64,000 nucleotides of DNA, taken from assembly GCA_965232285.1 (NCBI GenBank), contig CBDDPL010000004.1:4836001-4900000 (forward strand), written 5' to 3'. The position numbers and the translations under genes were made by a program. This DNA comes from Denitrobaculum sp965232285. Its GTDB lineage: Bacteria; Pseudomonadota; Alphaproteobacteria; Kiloniellales; Kiloniellaceae. The notes under the pieces were generated by a model, which was not told where the DNA came from, made no database searches, and saw only the letters and a program-made list of their open reading frames with translations. Positions 33,206 through 42,010 of this stretch are shown one piece after another (position 1 is the first letter of the stretch; every line of letters begins with the position of its first letter).

Positions 33206-33856
33206 TCAGGCGCCCGCCGCCGCGGCTTCGAAGTCGGCGACGGCGCGCTCGGCGAGATCGCTTAGGAGAAGCTCCGCTGCCACCAGCGGCGGCAGGGTGA
33301 AGCAGCGGTGCCCCCGGGCGGTCAATTGCACGACCTGCCCGGCATTGCGAAGACTGGCCACAAGCAGTTGCGTCCTCGTGCCGGCCGCCGTCTGCATCAA
33401 GGTCAAAGCGCCATCGGCGTCTTCCCCCGCTTCCTTCAGGCGCGCGTAGTAAGGGGCCGCATAGGCGGCGCCGAAGGCCGCCGCCGCGATCACCTGTCCC
33501 GGCGCATAGACCGCCGTCATGGTGACGCGGGTTTCGGGCCGCTCCGCCCGGAGCTGCCGCGCGGCGGTAAAGCCCTCCGCCGTCGCCGGCAGCTTGACCA
33601 CCACCTCCGGTCCGAGATCCGCCAGGAGCAAAGCTTTGGCAGCCAGAGCCTCGGAGCTTCCGCCCCAGGACTGGATCTGGATCTCGCCAAATCCCAGGCC
33701 TGTTGCCGACTCGTACAAATCGGCAAGCTTTGGAAGGTCGCACCGCAGTCCCGCGCGCTGCAGCAGCAAAGGGTTGGTGGTCACGCCGGAAAAGAGTCCG
33801 CTGGGCGCCAGGTCTTCCCAGACGGCGCGGTCAGCCGAATCGATAAAAAGCTTCAT
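33206..33856 (-). CDS. Transaldolase / fructose-6-phosphate aldolase family
   Basis: This 216-residue class I aldolase starts 'MKLFIDSADRAVWEDLAPSGLFSGVTTNPLLLQRAG', typical of FSA/TalC, with the Schiff-base Lys in 'EVVVKLPATAEG'. The length fits FSA (about 220 residues) and not full transaldolase B. It cleaves or transfers dihydroxyacetone units. It is the last gene of a leftward set (LysR, DMT, MFS, aldolase) and converges on the PfkB kinase with stop codons four bases apart. Confidence 0.85.
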   Translation of the reverse strand: MKLFIDSADRAVWEDLAPSGLFSGVTTNPLLLQRAGLRCDLPKLADLYESATGLGFGEIQIQSWGGSSEALAAKALLLADLGPEVVVKLPATAEGFTAARQLRAERPETRVTMTAVYAPGQVIAAAAFGAAYAAPYYARLKEAGEDADGALTLMQTAAGTRTQLLVASLRNAGQVVQLTARGHRCFTLPPLVAAELLLSDLAERAVADFEAAAAGA

Positions 33857-33920
33857 GAAGGAATGGTGACTTCGCCAGACATTGAGTTCGTCAGGAACCT
33901 ATAGCAATGGGGCCTCGGCG

Positions 33921-35330
33921 TTAAGCCTCCTGGCGCTCCCGCGTGAAGATCCAGGCCGCGACGAGACCAAGAGCAGCAAGTGGCAAGGTTCCGGCAAAGA
34001 TCCAGGTGCCCACCGAACGGGCGACCGCCGGCGCCGTCTCGTCGGCGAAGCCCGCCGCATTTGCGATGATGCCGACATAGGCGGCACCGACGGCGTAACC
34101 GAGCCGCTGGACCGTCGGCATGGCCGAGGCGATCCGGTCTTTGTCCTGTCCCTCGGCGAGCGCGGTCGCGCGGCGCAGAATGAAAGTCCAGGCCATGCCG
34201 AAGCCGGCGCCCTCCAGAACGGCAACCAGGGCGATCAGCACAAGCGGCCCGTTCGGAACCGCATACAAGAAGCCGACGATGCTGATGCTGAGGACGATCA
34301 TACCGCCCAGGATCAGGCTCCGGTCGCGCCTCTCGGGCGCCCCCGAAGTCAGCACGGCCGCGACCGTCCAGGATATCGCCGAGAGCGCAAGGATATAGCC
34401 GGCCAGCAACGCTGAGGTGCCGAAGAGAATCGTCATCAGCACCGGTCCATAGGCGCTGATGGCAATGGTGGAAGCGGCGAAACAAAAGATCATCAGTAGC
34501 GCCGCACCCACTCTGTGGCGCAGATCGAGCGGGCGTAGCGGCAACAGCCGGTTGCCTTCCCGCCGGCCATCCATACGCAGAAAGAGGGCGAGGATCGCCA
34601 GGCCCAGGATCACCAGCAGAGGTGAGCGCAGGGGTGAGACGTCGATACCGGCCGCGGCAATGGCGAGCACACCCAGCGACAGAACCGACAGGCGCCAGAC
34701 GGGAATGCGACCCTCCGCCTTGTCTTCACCCTTCGCCTGATCGCGCAGCCCCAGGAAGATCCAGAGCGAAAGGCCCAGCGCCTGCGCCGCAAAGAACCAG
34801 AAACCGCCACGCCAAATCTGCAACTCGGCAAAGACACCGCCGACCAGCGGTCCGCTGAAGGCCGAGGCGCCCCAAAGGATCGACAGCACCGCCATCACCC
34901 GGGGCATATGCTCCCGCGGAAAGAGGCGATTGATAGCCACGAAGGCCAGCGCCATAAGACCACCACCGCCCAGACCCTGAGCCAGCCGCCCGGCCAGCAT
35001 GATCGGCATATCGGGGGCCAGGGCACTCACGATGCAGCCGGCGCCGTAAAGCAGCGCCGCCAGGGTCATAACCCGCTGCAGACCGTATCTGAGGCTGAGC
35101 AGTGCGCTGGCGGCACCGGCCGCGATGGAGCCGATCTCGTAGAGCGCGATGGTCCAGGCGACCAGTTCGGCCCCACCGATGTCCGCCAGGATACTGGGAA
35201 TCAGGGTCGCCACCATCAGGGCGTCAGCGGCATGGAGCCAGACCCCCGTGCAGATCAGGGCCAGGCGGGCAAAGTAGCCGGAACGGACCAGATCTCCCCA
35301 TCCGAGAACCTCAGGTTCCGGCTTGCTCAT
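33921..35330 (-). CDS. MFS transporter, about 12-14 helices
   Basis: This 469-residue transporter has the MFS loop 'GRLAQGLGGGGLMALAFVAINRLFP' at residues 90-116 and a long series of hydrophobic helices. The central loop is 'KGEDKAEGRIP'. The length and N-terminal motifs suit the DHA2-like drug/metabolite exporter group. It lies between the transaldolase and a DMT transporter on the same strand. Its substrate is unknown; a link to the phosphonate or betaine genes next door is only positional. Confidence 0.82.
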   Translation of the reverse strand: MSKPEPEVLGWGDLVRSGYFARLALICTGVWLHAADALMVATLIPSILADIGGAELVAWTIALYEIGSIAAGAASALLSLRYGLQRVMTLAALLYGAGCIVSALAPDMPIMLAGRLAQGLGGGGLMALAFVAINRLFPREHMPRVMAVLSILWGASAFSGPLVGGVFAELQIWRGGFWFFAAQALGLSLWIFLGLRDQAKGEDKAEGRIPVWRLSVLSLGVLAIAAAGIDVSPLRSPLLVILGLAILALFLRMDGRREGNRLLPLRPLDLRHRVGAALLMIFCFAASTIAISAYGPVLMTILFGTSALLAGYILALSAISWTVAAVLTSGAPERRDRSLILGGMIVLSISIVGFLYAVPNGPLVLIALVAVLEGAGFGMAWTFILRRATALAEGQDKDRIASAMPTVQRLGYAVGAAYVGIIANAAGFADETAPAVARSVGTWIFAGTLPLAALGLVAAWIFTRERQEA

Positions 35331-35419
35331 GTCACTGTCTCAAGCTGAAGGCGTGAAGAGCTTATTTATAAAGTTTTTTATTTCATAATTGAATAGCAGC
35401 GCAAAATCAGCTCCGAAAC

Positions 35420-36334
35420 TCACCGCCGCTTGTGCCGCTCGGAGAGCCAGATGCCGCCGAGCACCAGGCCCAGGGCCGCCGCATGATAGAGATGGAAGCT
35501 CTCGGCCAGGATCACGACCGCGAGCCCGGCGGCGAAGACCGGCACCAGATTGACGAAGATCCCGGCCCGCCCCGGGCCGATCAACTCCACGCCGCGCATG
35601 AAGAAGATCTGCGCGATGAAGGAGGGAAAAAGCGCGATGTATAGAGCGACTGCCAAGCCCTTAAGGCTGGGCCAGATCACGGTCCCGCTGAAGACCTCGT
35701 AGAGCATCAGCGGCAGGGTCGTGACCATCGCGACCAGCGACATCACAGTGAAGAACACCAGCCCCGAGACCTTCGGCCGGTTCGGCAGGGCGACGGTGTA
35801 GGCGGAGTAGAACAGGCAGGCGACCATCATGGTGACGTCGCCCGGATTGAAGGCCAGGGCCGTCAGACGCGCCGGATCGCCCGCGGTGGCAACCACGATC
35901 ACCCCGATGATAGTGATGATCGCGCCGAGGATCTGCAGCAGACCGACCCGCGTCCGGTGCAGGGCGAAGGCCCCCAGGAAGACGATCACCGGGATCGAGC
36001 CCTGGAGAATGCCGATATTGACCGCGGTGGTGCCGTGGGAAGCAATGTAAAAGAGTGAGTTGAAGCCGGTGAAGCCGCAGATCGCCACGCCCGTGATCCA
36101 GAGCAGGCGCGGGCGCATAACCGGCCATTCGGCCCGTACCCGCCGACCGGTCACCGCCCAGAGAACGCCGCAGACCAATAGCCAGCGGAGGAAGGTCAAG
36201 GTCAGGGGAGAGATCTCGCCCACGACCAGTTGCCCCGCCACGGCATTGCCGCCCCAGAACAGCATGGTCAGGGTGAGCAGGAGATAAGGCTGGTCGTAGA
36301 GACCGCGGCCCAGGGCTTTTGCTTGGGCGAGCAT
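35420..36334 (-). CDS. EamA/DMT family transporter
   Basis: This 304-residue protein has ten hydrophobic helices in two EamA repeats ('LLTLTMLFWGGNAVAGQLVVGEISPLTLTFLRWLL'; later 'AIFPSFIAQIFFMRGVELIGPGRAGIFVNLVPVFAA'-type). ATG 36334 gives a normal N-terminus; a TTG 45 bases upstream is possible. DMT transporters carry amino acids, nucleotides or other small metabolites, mostly outward. It is downstream of the LysR gene that faces tmpA/tmpB, so it could be co-regulated with them. Confidence 0.83.
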   Translation of the reverse strand: MLAQAKALGRGLYDQPYLLLTLTMLFWGGNAVAGQLVVGEISPLTLTFLRWLLVCGVLWAVTGRRVRAEWPVMRPRLLWITGVAICGFTGFNSLFYIASHGTTAVNIGILQGSIPVIVFLGAFALHRTRVGLLQILGAIITIIGVIVVATAGDPARLTALAFNPGDVTMMVACLFYSAYTVALPNRPKVSGLVFFTVMSLVAMVTTLPLMLYEVFSGTVIWPSLKGLAVALYIALFPSFIAQIFFMRGVELIGPGRAGIFVNLVPVFAAGLAVVILAESFHLYHAAALGLVLGGIWLSERHKRR

Positions 36335-36537
36335 AGGTACTGCGCTGTTCCTTTTTGTGACGGGAAACGCGCCGGACAACTGTCAGGACAGCCGAGTTGC
36401 GGATTCCTCCCTTTTCCTATGCCATGTCACAAAAGCCGTGCCGCAACAAGCGCAGTGCTATCAGGTCTGCCATGCGCGACTTCAACCGTTACAGACAAAT
36501 TCAGCCGCCCAGGCCAAATCAGCGGCCCCAAACCAAG

Positions 36538-37422
36538 TCAGCCACTGCGGCCCAGCCCGTCCCAGAGCAACTCGACATCCGACGATCCGGCCAGACTGCC
36601 GGCATCCCGGACCAGCCAGTGGCCCGCCGACATGGTGAGGACAATGGGAGAAAGCTGATGCAACTGGCCGGAATCCAGCAGCGGCCGGGTCAGAGGCAAG
36701 GAGGCGAGAAGAACCCCCGCCCCTTCCTTCGCGGCTTCCAGGGCCTGGATGAAGCTGTCGAACACCAGCACCGGCGGCCCGGGGGGCGGCATGCCTGCCA
36801 GATCAGCCCAGTCGGACCAGCCACCCCGCGGGCCGGACATGCCAAGCAGTGGTAACTGGCTCCAATCACCCTCCGGGATCCGGGACAAAAGGCTTGGAGC
36901 GCAGACCGGCACAAGGGTCTCGGTTTCCAGATGCCGGGCCGTCTTGCCGTCCCAAGGTCCATTCCCAAAGCGGATCTCCAGATCGGCAGCAATTGTCTCG
37001 TAATCCAGCGGACGATAGACCGAGGCCAGGGTGACCCGGAGCTCTGGATGCCGTTCCCGCAGGACTGTCAGTTTCGGCGTCAACCAGAGCGTTGCGAAGG
37101 AGATCGGCGCGGCAATGGAGACCGCCTTCCGGCCGCCGGCGCCGAAAAGGTCCCGGGTGCTGCGCGCCAGAGCGCCAAAGCTGGCCTGGACATGGGGCAG
37201 GTAGGCCAGCCCCTCCGAAGTCAACTGCACCCCGCGCGGCAGTCGGCGGAACAGGGTCACGCCCAGATGCGCCTCAAGTTTACGGATCTGCTGGCTGACC
37301 GCGGCCTGGGTCAGGTGAAGCTCCTCAGCGGCCGCCGTGAAGTTCTCCAGGCGTGCCGCCGCTTCGAAGGCCCGCAGCCATTCCAAAGGCGGCAGCTTAT
37401 GGTCTGATCTTTCCTGAGCCAT
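36538..37422 (-). CDS. LysR family regulator (GcvA-like), candidate regulator of tmpAB
   Basis: This 294-residue LysR-type regulator has the N-terminal 'LPPLEWLRAFEAAARLENFTAAAEELHLTQAAVSQQIRKLEAHLG' of the GcvA subgroup. It is divergent from the tmpA-like gene; the 100-bp gap contains two LysR-type inverted repeats. By layout it should activate tmpA/tmpB in response to the phosphonate or a product such as glycine betaine (inference). It also heads a leftward group with DMT and MFS transporter genes. Confidence 0.85.
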   Translation of the reverse strand: MAQERSDHKLPPLEWLRAFEAAARLENFTAAAEELHLTQAAVSQQIRKLEAHLGVTLFRRLPRGVQLTSEGLAYLPHVQASFGALARSTRDLFGAGGRKAVSIAAPISFATLWLTPKLTVLRERHPELRVTLASVYRPLDYETIAADLEIRFGNGPWDGKTARHLETETLVPVCAPSLLSRIPEGDWSQLPLLGMSGPRGGWSDWADLAGMPPPGPPVLVFDSFIQALEAAKEGAGVLLASLPLTRPLLDSGQLHQLSPIVLTMSAGHWLVRDAGSLAGSSDVELLWDGLGRSG

Positions 37423-37430
37423 AATAAAAC

Positions 37431-37478
37431 TTAGGTCTTATTACCTAATATCTATCGTTTGTGATTACCCTCAATCAC
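37431..37478. promoter_or_regulatory. Two LysR-type inverted repeats in the lysR/tmpA promoter
   Basis: TTAGGT-N6-ACCTAA (37431-37448) and GTGATT-N6-AATCAC (37461-37478) lie 30 bp apart. Each has a 6-bp arm and 6-bp spacer, and the second also reads as T-N11-A. Two such sites, one per tetramer half, fit LysR control of a divergent promoter. Confidence 0.6.
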
Positions 37479-37522
37479 GGTCTATATCCAGCCCTAACTG
37501 CAGCCACACAAAGGTCCGACGG

Positions 37523-38674
37523 ATGACCCTCACCGCTGTTACCCGCCTCGATGACGGCCAAGCGCTCCGCGTGACCTGGTCAAACGGTCAAACGGCACGC
37601 TTCCATGCGGTCTGGCTGCGCGACAATGCCCTCGATCCGCAAACCCGGGACGCCAAGAACGGCCAGCGCTTGATCACGCTGCTGGATTACCCGGCTGATA
37701 CCAGGATCGAGAGCGCCAAGCTGGAAGGCGGTGCGCTCTCTCTGCGGTTTCAACCCGAAGGCAGGGACGTCACCTTTCCCGCCGACTGGCTCGCAGCAAA
37801 GGTTTACGACCGGACGGGCGAGCGCGCCGCCGGCTGGACTGGCGAGAGCGTCACGCGCTGGGGCCAGGAGCTCTCAGAGTCGATCCCGAACGGCAGCCTA
37901 GCCGCGGTCAAAAGCGACCGCCACGCGCTAGCCGGCTGGCTGGAAGGCGTGCGCCGTTACGGCGTTGCCATCATGACCGGCCTGAAACCCGAGAGCGGCG
38001 CCCTGCTGGAGATCGCAGAGCTTTTCGGTTACGTGCGCGAAACCAACTACGGCCGCTGGTTCGAGGTGCGTTCGGAAGTCAATCCGGTCAATCTCGCCTA
38101 CACCGGCCTGGGTTTACAGGCCCACACGGACAATCCCTACCGCGATCCGGTCCCAACGCTTCAGATCCTCGCCTGTCTGGAGAATTCGGCCGAGGGCGGC
38201 GACTCTATCGTGGTGGACGGCTTCAAGGCCGTGGAGACCCTGCAGGCGGAAGCCCCGGAACACTTCGATCTTCTGGTGAAGTATGCCGCGCGCTTTGAGT
38301 ATGCCGGATCAGACGGCATCCGCCTGCGCTCGAAACGCCCCATGATCGAACTGGGGCCGGACGGCGAGTTGCTGTCGGTTCGCTTCAACAACCGTTCCGC
38401 TGCGCCCTTCACCGACATTCCCTACGACGCCATGGCCGGGTTCTACGCGGCTTATCGTCATCTGGCCGAGATCATCGAACGGCCGAAAAGCGAAGTGACC
38501 TTCAAGCTCAGCCCTGGCGAGCTCTTCATCGTCGACAACACACGGGTGCTGCATGCCCGCCAAGGCTTTTCCGGTGCCGGCTCACGCTGGCTCCAGGGCT
38601 GTTATGCGGACAAGGACGGCCTGCTCTCGACCCTCGCCGCAATCGAAGAAAGCCTGCCGGAGGCCGCGGAATGA
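37523..38674 (+). CDS. tmpA: TmpA-like 2-trimethylaminoethylphosphonate dioxygenase
   Basis: This 383-residue Fe(II)/2-oxoglutarate oxygenase belongs to the gamma-butyrobetaine hydroxylase group. Fe ligands are His201 and Asp203 (LQAHTDNPYRDP) and His344 (VLHARQGF). The N-terminal domain has 'WLRDNALDPQTRD' in place of the Cys-rich Zn site of true GBBH. TmpA hydroxylates 2-trimethylaminoethylphosphonate at C1. The identification rests on the next gene, a PhnZ/TmpB-type HD oxygenase that overlaps this one (ATGA), a pairing known for the TmpA/TmpB pathway. A carnitine-forming GBBH is the alternative. Confidence 0.78.
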   Translation: MTLTAVTRLDDGQALRVTWSNGQTARFHAVWLRDNALDPQTRDAKNGQRLITLLDYPADTRIESAKLEGGALSLRFQPEGRDVTFPADWLAAKVYDRTGERAAGWTGESVTRWGQELSESIPNGSLAAVKSDRHALAGWLEGVRRYGVAIMTGLKPESGALLEIAELFGYVRETNYGRWFEVRSEVNPVNLAYTGLGLQAHTDNPYRDPVPTLQILACLENSAEGGDSIVVDGFKAVETLQAEAPEHFDLLVKYAARFEYAGSDGIRLRSKRPMIELGPDGELLSVRFNNRSAAPFTDIPYDAMAGFYAAYRHLAEIIERPKSEVTFKLSPGELFIVDNTRVLHARQGFSGAGSRWLQGCYADKDGLLSTLAAIEESLPEAAE

Positions 38675-39264
38675 CCGCAACGGAACCCAAGCTCACGTCT
38701 AAGACCATCGTCGACTTCATCGGCGATATCTTCAACCGCCGCGGCGCGGACTCTTATCTGGGCGAGCAGGTGACCATGTCCCAGCACATGCTGCAGGGCG
38801 CCTACATGGCCGAGCGGGCGGGCGCGAAGGACGAACTGATCGCGGCCGCTTTGCTACACGACATCGGCCACTACACCAGCGAGTTCCCGGAAGATGCGCT
38901 GGAGAAGGGCGTCAACAACTATCACGACTCCGCCGGTGCGGCGGTGCTCGAACCCTTCTTCCCGCAGGTGGTTACGGACTGCGTACGCCATCACGTCGGC
39001 GCTAAGCGCTATCTCTGTGCCACCGATCCCAGCTACTTCGACCGCCTGTCAGAGGCCTCGATTCACAGCCTCAACCTCCAGGGCGGCCCCATGTCGGAAG
39101 ACGAGGTCGCAGCCTTCGAAAGGAACCCGAACCTCCGGGACATCCTGCAGGTACGCTTCTGGGACGAAGACGGCAAGGACCCCGAGCTGGAAACACCGCC
39201 CTTCGAACACTACGCCCCCGTCCTGCAGCGGGTGGTCGACCGCTTCGCTGCGGATAAGGGTTAA
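38671..39264 (+). CDS. tmpB: TmpB/PhnZ-like HD-domain mixed-valent di-iron oxygenase
   Basis: This 197-residue HD-domain oxygenase cleaves the C-P bond of a 1-hydroxyphosphonate. Residues fit PhnZ with a +5 offset: Tyr29 and Glu32 (SYLGEQ) match its Tyr24/Glu27 substrate-lid pair. Ligands are His39, His63-Asp64 (LLHDIGH), His85 (NNYHD), His108 (HHVGAKRY) and Asp165 (RFWDED). Products from TmpA's substrate would be glycine betaine and phosphate. The ATGA overlap couples translation with tmpA. Old annotations call such proteins phosphohydrolases. Confidence 0.8.
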   Translation: MTATEPKLTSKTIVDFIGDIFNRRGADSYLGEQVTMSQHMLQGAYMAERAGAKDELIAAALLHDIGHYTSEFPEDALEKGVNNYHDSAGAAVLEPFFPQVVTDCVRHHVGAKRYLCATDPSYFDRLSEASIHSLNLQGGPMSEDEVAAFERNPNLRDILQVRFWDEDGKDPELETPPFEHYAPVLQRVVDRFAADKG

Positions 39265-39965
39265 ATCGAGCGGGTGATGCCGCCGTCGATGCGGATGTTC
39301 TGGCCGGTGATGTAGCCGGACTTGTCAGAGGCCAGGAAGGCAATGGTCTCAGCCACTTCTTCCGCCCGCCCGTAGCGGCCCATGGGAATCCGCACCCGCC
39401 GGTCTTCTTTCTCCGGCAGACTGTCGATGAAGCCGGGCAGGACGTTGTTCATGCGGATCCCGTCGGCGGCATATTTGTCGGTGAAGAGCTTGGTGAAGGC
39501 CGCGAGCCCGGCACGGAACACGCCGGAGGTTGGGAACATCTCCTCAGGTTCGAAAACGGCGTAGGTCGAGATGTTCACGATCGAGCCGCCGCCCTGCTTC
39601 TGCATCACCGGTGTGACCAGGCGCGAGATCCGCACCACATTGAGCAGGTAGAACTCCATGCCCAGATGCCAGTCCTCGTCGGTCAGTTCCAGCACCGGTC
39701 CCTTGGGACCGTGTCCGGCGCTGTTCACCACCGCATCGATCCGGCCCCAGCGCGCCATGGTCTGATCGACGAGCCGCTGCAGGTCTTCGACAGACTGGTT
39801 GGAACCCGTGACGCCAAGGCCGCCCAGTTCCTCGGCCAAAGCCTCGCCCTTTCCTGAAGAGGAGAGAATGGCGACGGCGAAGCCCTCCTCCGCCAGCTTG
39901 CGGGCCGCGGCTGCGCCCATGCCACTGCCGCCCGCGGTAACAATGGCAACCTTGGTTTCAGACAT
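39261..39965 (-). CDS. SDR-family protein with degenerate active site
   Basis: This 234-residue Rossmann protein has cofactor loop 'TAGGSGMGAAAARKLAEEG' and 'NSAGHGPKG'. At the YxxxK site the sequence reads S147-G-V-F-R151 (PTSGVFRAGLAAFTKL), so both Tyr and Lys are replaced, and the catalytic Ser is Thr134. Typical dehydrogenase chemistry is unlikely. The C-terminus 'GYITGQNIRIDGGITRSI' is standard. It converges on tmpB with a 4-base overlap of the 3' ends and follows the CocE-type hydrolase gene's neighbourhood. Confidence 0.75.
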   Translation of the reverse strand: MSETKVAIVTAGGSGMGAAAARKLAEEGFAVAILSSSGKGEALAEELGGLGVTGSNQSVEDLQRLVDQTMARWGRIDAVVNSAGHGPKGPVLELTDEDWHLGMEFYLLNVVRISRLVTPVMQKQGGGSIVNISTYAVFEPEEMFPTSGVFRAGLAAFTKLFTDKYAADGIRMNNVLPGFIDSLPEKEDRRVRIPMGRYGRAEEVAETIAFLASDKSGYITGQNIRIDGGITRSI

Positions 39966-39983
39966 TGACCTTCCTTCCTACAG

Positions 39984-41984
39984 CTACATGCAATCCCGCG
40001 GGATCTTATCCGACCAGCGCCGCTCGAACAGCAGGGTCTCACCTTCGTAGATCTCGAGACTGGCTTCCAGGTGAAAGTCCGTGCCGTCCACGGTCATACG
40101 CGCCCTGGCTTCCGTGCGGGTCGCCCAGTCACCGCGGCTGCGTTTGGCGGTCATCTGTGCCTCACCGACCAGGCTCAGGGGATCATCCGGCTTGATCGAC
40201 CAGCTCTCCCGGCGGATCTCATGAGAAACCATGCCGTGCCCCGGATGCTCATTCGCGCCGCCGTCATCGAGAATGTGATAGCGGGTGATGCCGGCGCTCA
40301 TATCCTTTTCCACCCAGCGGCGGTCTTCGCCCGGTACCAGGACCTTGTACTTCGGCAGGGGATCGGGATCCGCCGGCTCCGGCATATCCGCGCGCTTCGC
40401 AGCCTGCAGAAGCGGCAGGGTGAAGCGGCTTCTCGGTCCGGTCACGATCTGCGCCGTTACCTGCGACGGCGGCGGCAGGATCAGCGGCCAGTAGGCGGTC
40501 GAGATCGAGACCCGGATGCGATGACCGGCCCGGAAAAGATGCCCCGACTCGTCGAGCGCGATTTCCACCTCCTCGAAGGTCCCCGGCGTCATGGGCGCAG
40601 GTTCGGCGTTGCTGTGCCGGTGCGCCAGATTGAGCACCCCGAGACTGACCCGCTGGGCCATGCCATCCGGATGCACGTCGACGAGCCTTACGATTAGGTT
40701 GCCGAGCGGAGCATCGATCGCGACCTTCACCGAAAGGCGCGGCCGTCCGAGGATCTCGAGCGGCTCCGACAGGGCTTCGGTCTCGAAGACCAGTGAACCG
40801 CCATCGTCGACGCGTTGATCGCCCGGCAAGTCCGCGCCAGGCGCGAGCGTAAAGTACTCGCCGGAGGCTGTGCCGCAATCCTGCGGCGAAGAGATGACAA
40901 GCGCTCCTTCCGAGCCCGGATCTTCGCTCAGCCGCCCCTTTTCGGTGAGGTGCAGTGTCCGGCTGCCGATATCAGGCGAGGGCCAGGTTTCGAGCGCCAC
41001 CCAACGGCCCGGGTCGCTGTCACGCCAGGTCGAGGGACGAACCGCCTCGGTGATGTAAGCGCGGTAGGCAGGCAGCTCCCCAGCCCGGTTCTCAACACCC
41101 TTGAGCCAGCGGTCCCACCAACGGATGGCCTCGGCGTGGAAGTCCAGCCGCGGCTTGGGCCAGGCGAAATGCGGATACTTGTGAATCCAGGGACCGTTGA
41201 TGGCCTTGACCGGCGCCGAGAGATGAGCCGCCGCGGTCGGCGGCGCGTTGCGGTAGCCGTCGCCCCAGCCGGCGATGATCAGAACCGCAGCCTCCAGCGC
41301 ATCGTAGTCTTCGCAGATCGATCCATGCCGCCAGTAGTCGTCGCGCCGCTGGTGCGCCAGCCAGGTGGTGAGCGGAAACTCGATAGACTCCAGACGCTTC
41401 AGCCAGAGATCCCGCCAGCCCTCACCCACGATCGCCGGATCCGGTGGCCGCGAGGAATAGGACAGCATGTTGCTGGCCCAGTAGAAGTTGGCCGAGAGCA
41501 GGCAACCGTTCTTGTAGTGAATATCGTCGTTGTAACGATCGACCGTCGAACTCAGGGAGATGACCGCCTTAAGAGCCGGTGGCCGGAGGGCCGCGACCTG
41601 CAGGCCATTGAAGCCGCCCCAGGAGATCCCCATCATGCCGACCGCGCCGCTACACCAGTCCTGCGCCGCAAGCCAGGCGATGACCTCGGCGGCATCGGCC
41701 AGTTCCTGCGGCGAGTATTCGTCTTCAATGTCACCGTCCGAATCGCCGCTGCCGCGCATATCGACGCGAACGCCCGCATAGCCGGCACGGGCGAAAACCG
41801 GATAGGTGCTCTCGTCGCGCGGTGCGGTGCCATCGCGACGCCGGTAGGGCAGGAATTCGAGAACGGCCGGAACAGGGTCCGATTGCGCGTCGTCCGGCAT
41901 CCAGATGCGCGCGGCGAGCCGGGTCCCGTCCTTTAACGGGATCCAGGCATCCTCAATGACGTGAAAAGAACGTTCTTCAGACAC
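39984..41984 (-). CDS. CocE/NonD family hydrolase (peptidase S15 type)
   Basis: This 666-residue alpha/beta hydrolase has the nucleophile elbow 'GMMGISWGGFNGLQ' (Ser of GISWGG) and 'RGSGDSDGDIEDEYSPQELADAAEVIAWLAAQ'. A C-terminal jelly-roll domain ('FEVEIALDESGHLFRAGHRIRVSIS') is typical of cocaine esterase and X-Pro dipeptidyl peptidase. GTG 41984 with AGGGAG spaced five bases is preferred over GTG 41990. Substrates in this family are esters or acyl amides. It follows an alkaline-phosphatase-superfamily gene on the same strand, 26 bases away. Confidence 0.83.
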   Translation of the reverse strand: MSEERSFHVIEDAWIPLKDGTRLAARIWMPDDAQSDPVPAVLEFLPYRRRDGTAPRDESTYPVFARAGYAGVRVDMRGSGDSDGDIEDEYSPQELADAAEVIAWLAAQDWCSGAVGMMGISWGGFNGLQVAALRPPALKAVISLSSTVDRYNDDIHYKNGCLLSANFYWASNMLSYSSRPPDPAIVGEGWRDLWLKRLESIEFPLTTWLAHQRRDDYWRHGSICEDYDALEAAVLIIAGWGDGYRNAPPTAAAHLSAPVKAINGPWIHKYPHFAWPKPRLDFHAEAIRWWDRWLKGVENRAGELPAYRAYITEAVRPSTWRDSDPGRWVALETWPSPDIGSRTLHLTEKGRLSEDPGSEGALVISSPQDCGTASGEYFTLAPGADLPGDQRVDDGGSLVFETEALSEPLEILGRPRLSVKVAIDAPLGNLIVRLVDVHPDGMAQRVSLGVLNLAHRHSNAEPAPMTPGTFEEVEIALDESGHLFRAGHRIRVSISTAYWPLILPPPSQVTAQIVTGPRSRFTLPLLQAAKRADMPEPADPDPLPKYKVLVPGEDRRWVEKDMSAGITRYHILDDGGANEHPGHGMVSHEIRRESWSIKPDDPLSLVGEAQMTAKRSRGDWATRTEARARMTVDGTDFHLEASLEIYEGETLLFERRWSDKIPRDCM

Positions 41985-42010
41985 AGCCACTCCCTATCAC
42001 GGCAACGAAC

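Noticed and set aside
32233..33856. PfkB kinase and transaldolase as a sulfoquinovose pathway
   Set aside because: Kinase and aldolase of these families also serve ordinary sugars. No sulfoquinovosidase, isomerase or SLA-processing gene is adjacent.
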